Source: Pedobacter polysacchareus
GTDB taxonomy: Bacteria; Bacteroidota; Bacteroidia; Sphingobacteriales; Sphingobacteriaceae
Assembly (NCBI RefSeq): GCF_019802255.1
Contig: NZ_JAHYSS010000001.1
Coordinates: 1 to 64,000, forward strand
DNA: 64,000 nt
Direction of reading: 5' to 3'
Part shown: one piece after another, positions 61,619 through 64,000 of the stretch
Layout: each line of letters begins with the position of its first letter
How positions within the stretch are numbered: the stretch's first letter is position 1
Notes under the pieces: generated by a model
The model's input: the letters and a program-made list of their open reading frames with translations, nothing else
Told to the model about the DNA's origin: nothing
The model's database searches: none
Made by a program: the position numbers and the translations under genes

Positions 61619-64000
61619 TTAAAAACCTAGACTTAGCCCCATTGTGTACGTTCTTGCGTTAGGTCCTGAATTTCTGTCAGAACCCTGTCCTGCAGCATTC
61701 ACGCCATTCGAAGCCACCTCAGGATCTGGTCCTGGGTATTTGGTAATGATGGCCAAATTCTGTCCTGACACATAAAACCTTAAATTACTAAGTTTGTATT
61801 TGCTTAAAAGCGCACTTGGAATCGTGTAACCTAGAGATACATTTCTAAGCTTTACAAAATCACCTTTGAACACATTGATGTCTAAAGGAATCGTATTTCC
61901 GTAAGAAACATTATCACCATATACTGCCCTTGGGAAATCCGTTTCCTGACCTGCCTGCTGCCATCTACCCAATACATCAACCGCATTGTTCCAGAAACGT
62001 TGGTCATGCAAACCTGCATTTGTTCCATAAGACACATAGAATCCCAATTGATAAGTGAACATCACGTTCAGGTCAAACCCTTTATAACGAAAAGTATTGT
62101 CAAATCCACCATAAACTTTTGGAGCAGTATTTTTATACATTACCGCATCTGCAGATTGTGTAATCGCAGGAGCGGAACTATTATCGTCCAAATATCTCCA
62201 ATTAGGTTGATTCAGCGGATTGATGTGCTGATAAGTTACTTTTCTTCCTGCAGCATTAATAAAGATTCTTCTTCCGGTTGCTGGATCTACACCACCTGTT
62301 CTCACCACATAAAGATAACCCAGAGAATAGCCAGGAGCAGTTCTGTTTACGTTCTCTCCGGTAGCGGTACTACCTGTTGCATAGATGATCTCATTTAAAC
62401 CGGGAGCCAATGCAGTCACCTCATTTTTATTAAAGGAGATGTTAAAATTACTGGTCCAGCTAAAATCATTGGTCATGACTGGCTTTCCAGAAATGGCAAG
62501 CTCAAAACCTCTATTATACATGCTACCTGCGTTCATTAAAATACTGCTTGGAACACCCGTTGAAGGTGACTGAGGAACATTTATAATCAAGCCATCAATG
62601 TTATTTTTATAATAAGCAACCTCTGCAGTCAGGCGGTCATTTAACACGCCGAAATTGAAACCTATGTCTGTTTTCTTACTGGTTTCCCATTTCAGATCCT
62701 TGTTACCTGCAGCATTATAAACTGAAGTAGGCGTACCTCCATATAATCCAGGAGAGAGGGTCGTAAAAGTTGCATAATTAGGGATACCAGCAACATTTCC
62801 TACTTTACCATAACTTCCTCTTAGCTTGAAACTGCTAAAGATATCGGACATGTCTGAATTCTGCCAGAAATTTTCTTTAGTAATTTCCCATCCTGCAGAT
62901 GCTCCCCAGAATGTTCCTTTTTTCTGACCAAGTGCAGAATATTCATCCTGTCTTAAGTTTGCACTTAAGAAATACTTTCCGTCATAGTTATAATTTAGAC
63001 GACCAAAATACGAAAGCAAATAATTTTCCTCTCTAATCATTAAAGTAGAATTGTTCAGCGTAAATCCTGCTTGAACATTGTCATAAAGAGGATCTGTTAA
63101 ACCTTGACGGTCAATTCCAAAGCCACGAACCGTGTTTCTTTGCTGCTCCTGACCGACTAATAAATTGAAATTATGTTTATCTACACTATAAACCGCATTA
63201 GCAGTGTTTGTCCAGGTCCAGTTCTTTCTTTTTCTAAAACCAGCAATTCCTTCTCCGCCAGGGCCTTGTCCTGAACCATGAATCGGGTTATAAAAAATAT
63301 CATTGTCACTGCCGATATAGTCAATCCCATAAACCGAGCGTAAGTTTAACCATTTGAATGGATTAACCTGAATATAGGCATTGGACTGTACATGATCCGT
63401 CTCGTTATTTTCTCTGTTTTTCTCGAGAATCTGTACGAAATTATAGAAGCCCACCTGATTACTAGCCACCACATTGTTCATCGGACCCACAAAAGTTCCA
63501 CCCAGATTATAAGATCCATCATTGTTATAAGGAGAAACATTGGGTGCATTAACCACTGCTGTTCTTGCGATCCCTGCTGTGCCATAGGCCTCACCAGATA
63601 ATGATCCGCTGCTAATTGCAGCTAAATTCTGCTCATTGGAGTAAGAAAGTTTTCCACCGATCCATAAATAATCGTTGATCTTACTGTCAATATTAAACAG
63701 GGCATTCATTCTTTTGAAATCATTCTTTTCATAGATACCCTGTTGTTTCGTGTATCCTGCCCCCAAGTAATACTTGGTTGCTTCCGTACCACCGGATACA
63801 TTGACGTTGTGGCTCTGAGAAAAACCTGTGCGATAGGCATAATCCAACCAATTTGTATTGATCGGTGAGCCATCAGGTCCATTCGTTAATGCAAATTTTG
63901 GAAGGGTAGACACCGTACCTAGCTGAAAATTAACACTTCCTGGTCTGATGCTGTTTGCATTGGCAACCGCTTCATTTTTATAGTCGGTATATTGAAAAGC
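61619..64000 (-). CDS. SusC/RagA TonB-dependent transporter, 5' end cut by window
   Basis: At least 794 residues are visible, and the frame is open to the right edge, so the signal peptide, regulatory sandwich and most of the plug lie outside. Visible strands include NWLDYAYRTGFSQSHNVNVSGG, KYFLSANLRQDEYSALG, WGASAGWEITKENFWQ, NLRFYVSGQNLAIITKYPGPDP and the terminal RTYTMGLSLGF, all typical of SusC barrels. A GTG at 63913 is internal, not a start. Whether an STN domain is present cannot be seen. Confidence 0.93.
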   Translation of the reverse strand, partial: AFQYTDYKNEAVANANSIRPGSVNFQLGTVSTLPKFALTNGPDGSPINTNWLDYAYRTGFSQSHNVNVSGGTEATKYYLGAGYTKQQGIYEKNDFKRMNALFNIDSKINDYLWIGGKLSYSNEQNLAAISSGSLSGEAYGTAGIARTAVVNAPNVSPYNNDGSYNLGGTFVGPMNNVVASNQVGFYNFVQILEKNRENNETDHVQSNAYIQVNPFKWLNLRSVYGIDYIGSDNDIFYNPIHGSGQGPGGEGIAGFRKRKNWTWTNTANAVYSVDKHNFNLLVGQEQQRNTVRGFGIDRQGLTDPLYDNVQAGFTLNNSTLMIREENYLLSYFGRLNYNYDGKYFLSANLRQDEYSALGQKKGTFWGASAGWEITKENFWQNSDMSDIFSSFKLRGSYGKVGNVAGIPNYATFTTLSPGLYGGTPTSVYNAAGNKDLKWETSKKTDIGFNFGVLNDRLTAEVAYYKNNIDGLIINVPQSPSTGVPSSILMNAGSMYNRGFELAISGKPVMTNDFSWTSNFNISFNKNEVTALAPGLNEIIYATGSTATGENVNRTAPGYSLGYLYVVRTGGVDPATGRRIFINAAGRKVTYQHINPLNQPNWRYLDDNSSAPAITQSADAVMYKNTAPKVYGGFDNTFRYKGFDLNVMFTYQLGFYVSYGTNAGLHDQRFWNNAVDVLGRWQQAGQETDFPRAVYGDNVSYGNTIPLDINVFKGDFVKLRNVSLGYTIPSALLSKYKLSNLRFYVSGQNLAIITKYPGPDPEVASNGVNAAGQGSDRNSGPNARTYTMGLSLGF

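Noticed and set aside
1..64000. CRISPR array, toxin-antitoxin pair, restriction system or other defence island
   Set aside because: I looked for spaced direct repeats and for typical motifs and found none in this window.

Overview
The window looks like a chromosome segment from the Bacteroidota, most likely family Sphingobacteriaceae and probably Pedobacter or a close relative. The genus is inferred from gene content and not tested. The sequence supports this through repeated promoters of the Bacteroidota form TTTG/TTG-N19-TAnnTTTG, two SusC/SusD pairs, FecR anti-sigma/ECF sigma regulation with an STN-bearing receptor, DUF4374 and DUF4407 proteins, and the ribosomal order rplM-rpsI-rpsB-tsf. 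No phage, integrase, transposase, CRISPR array or rRNA gene was seen. There is one tRNA.

Region by region. 1-5.2 kb: two leftward promoters feed a gene outside the window, then queD and ctaA (+), then the rplM-rpsI-rpsB-tsf operon (-) with a good promoter and a 5'-end hairpin, then a long palindromic intergenic element. 5.2-20.7 kb: housekeeping and envelope genes, including a YtxH-like protein, a beta-CASP nuclease, a methyltransferase, peptidase T, an outer-membrane protein, a rhomboid protease, an L-Ala-D/L-Glu epimerase, a rhodanese, a DUF4407 membrane protein, an M28 peptidase next to a tricorn-like S41 peptidase, and a GNAT acetyltransferase. 20.7-29.1 kb: a FecR/STN-controlled utilization locus (fecR-susC-susD-GH18-like lipoprotein) whose only nearby ECF sigma gene sits at the far end on the opposite strand. 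The GH18-like protein lacks the family's catalytic residues. 29.3-38.0 kb: an export operon (HlyD, TolC, ABC ATPase, two half-size permeases) ending in its own NtrC-type activator and histidine kinase, with a candidate sigma-54 promoter in front.

38.0-49.9 kb: an FGGY sugar kinase diverges from a long operon: ECF sigma, short anti-sigma, DUF4374-like lipoprotein, TonB-dependent receptor, DUF4374 lipoprotein, PepSY membrane protein, a second outer-membrane receptor, and a 75-residue stand-alone Fur-like winged helix. This is probably an iron or metal-chelate acquisition system. 50.0-54.2 kb: a LytS-type kinase, a LytTR regulator and a TlpA-like thioredoxin protein. 54.2-56.8 kb: a small outer-membrane protein, a BetR-like regulator behind an AT-rich spacer, and three broken genes (AraC regulator, alpha/beta hydrolase, quinone reductase). 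56.8-60.1 kb: tRNA-Arg(CCT) immediately behind metG, then an LD-carboxypeptidase. 60.1-64.0 kb: a second SusD/SusC pair, with the SusC cut by the window edge.

The most distinctive points are the minimal Fur-like protein closing the DUF4374/TonB/PepSY operon, the catalytically dead GH18-like protein in a utilization locus flanked by its displaced sigma factor, the self-contained sigma-54-type export operon, and the gene-remnant mosaic at 55.9-56.8 kb. None is clearly a wholly new system.
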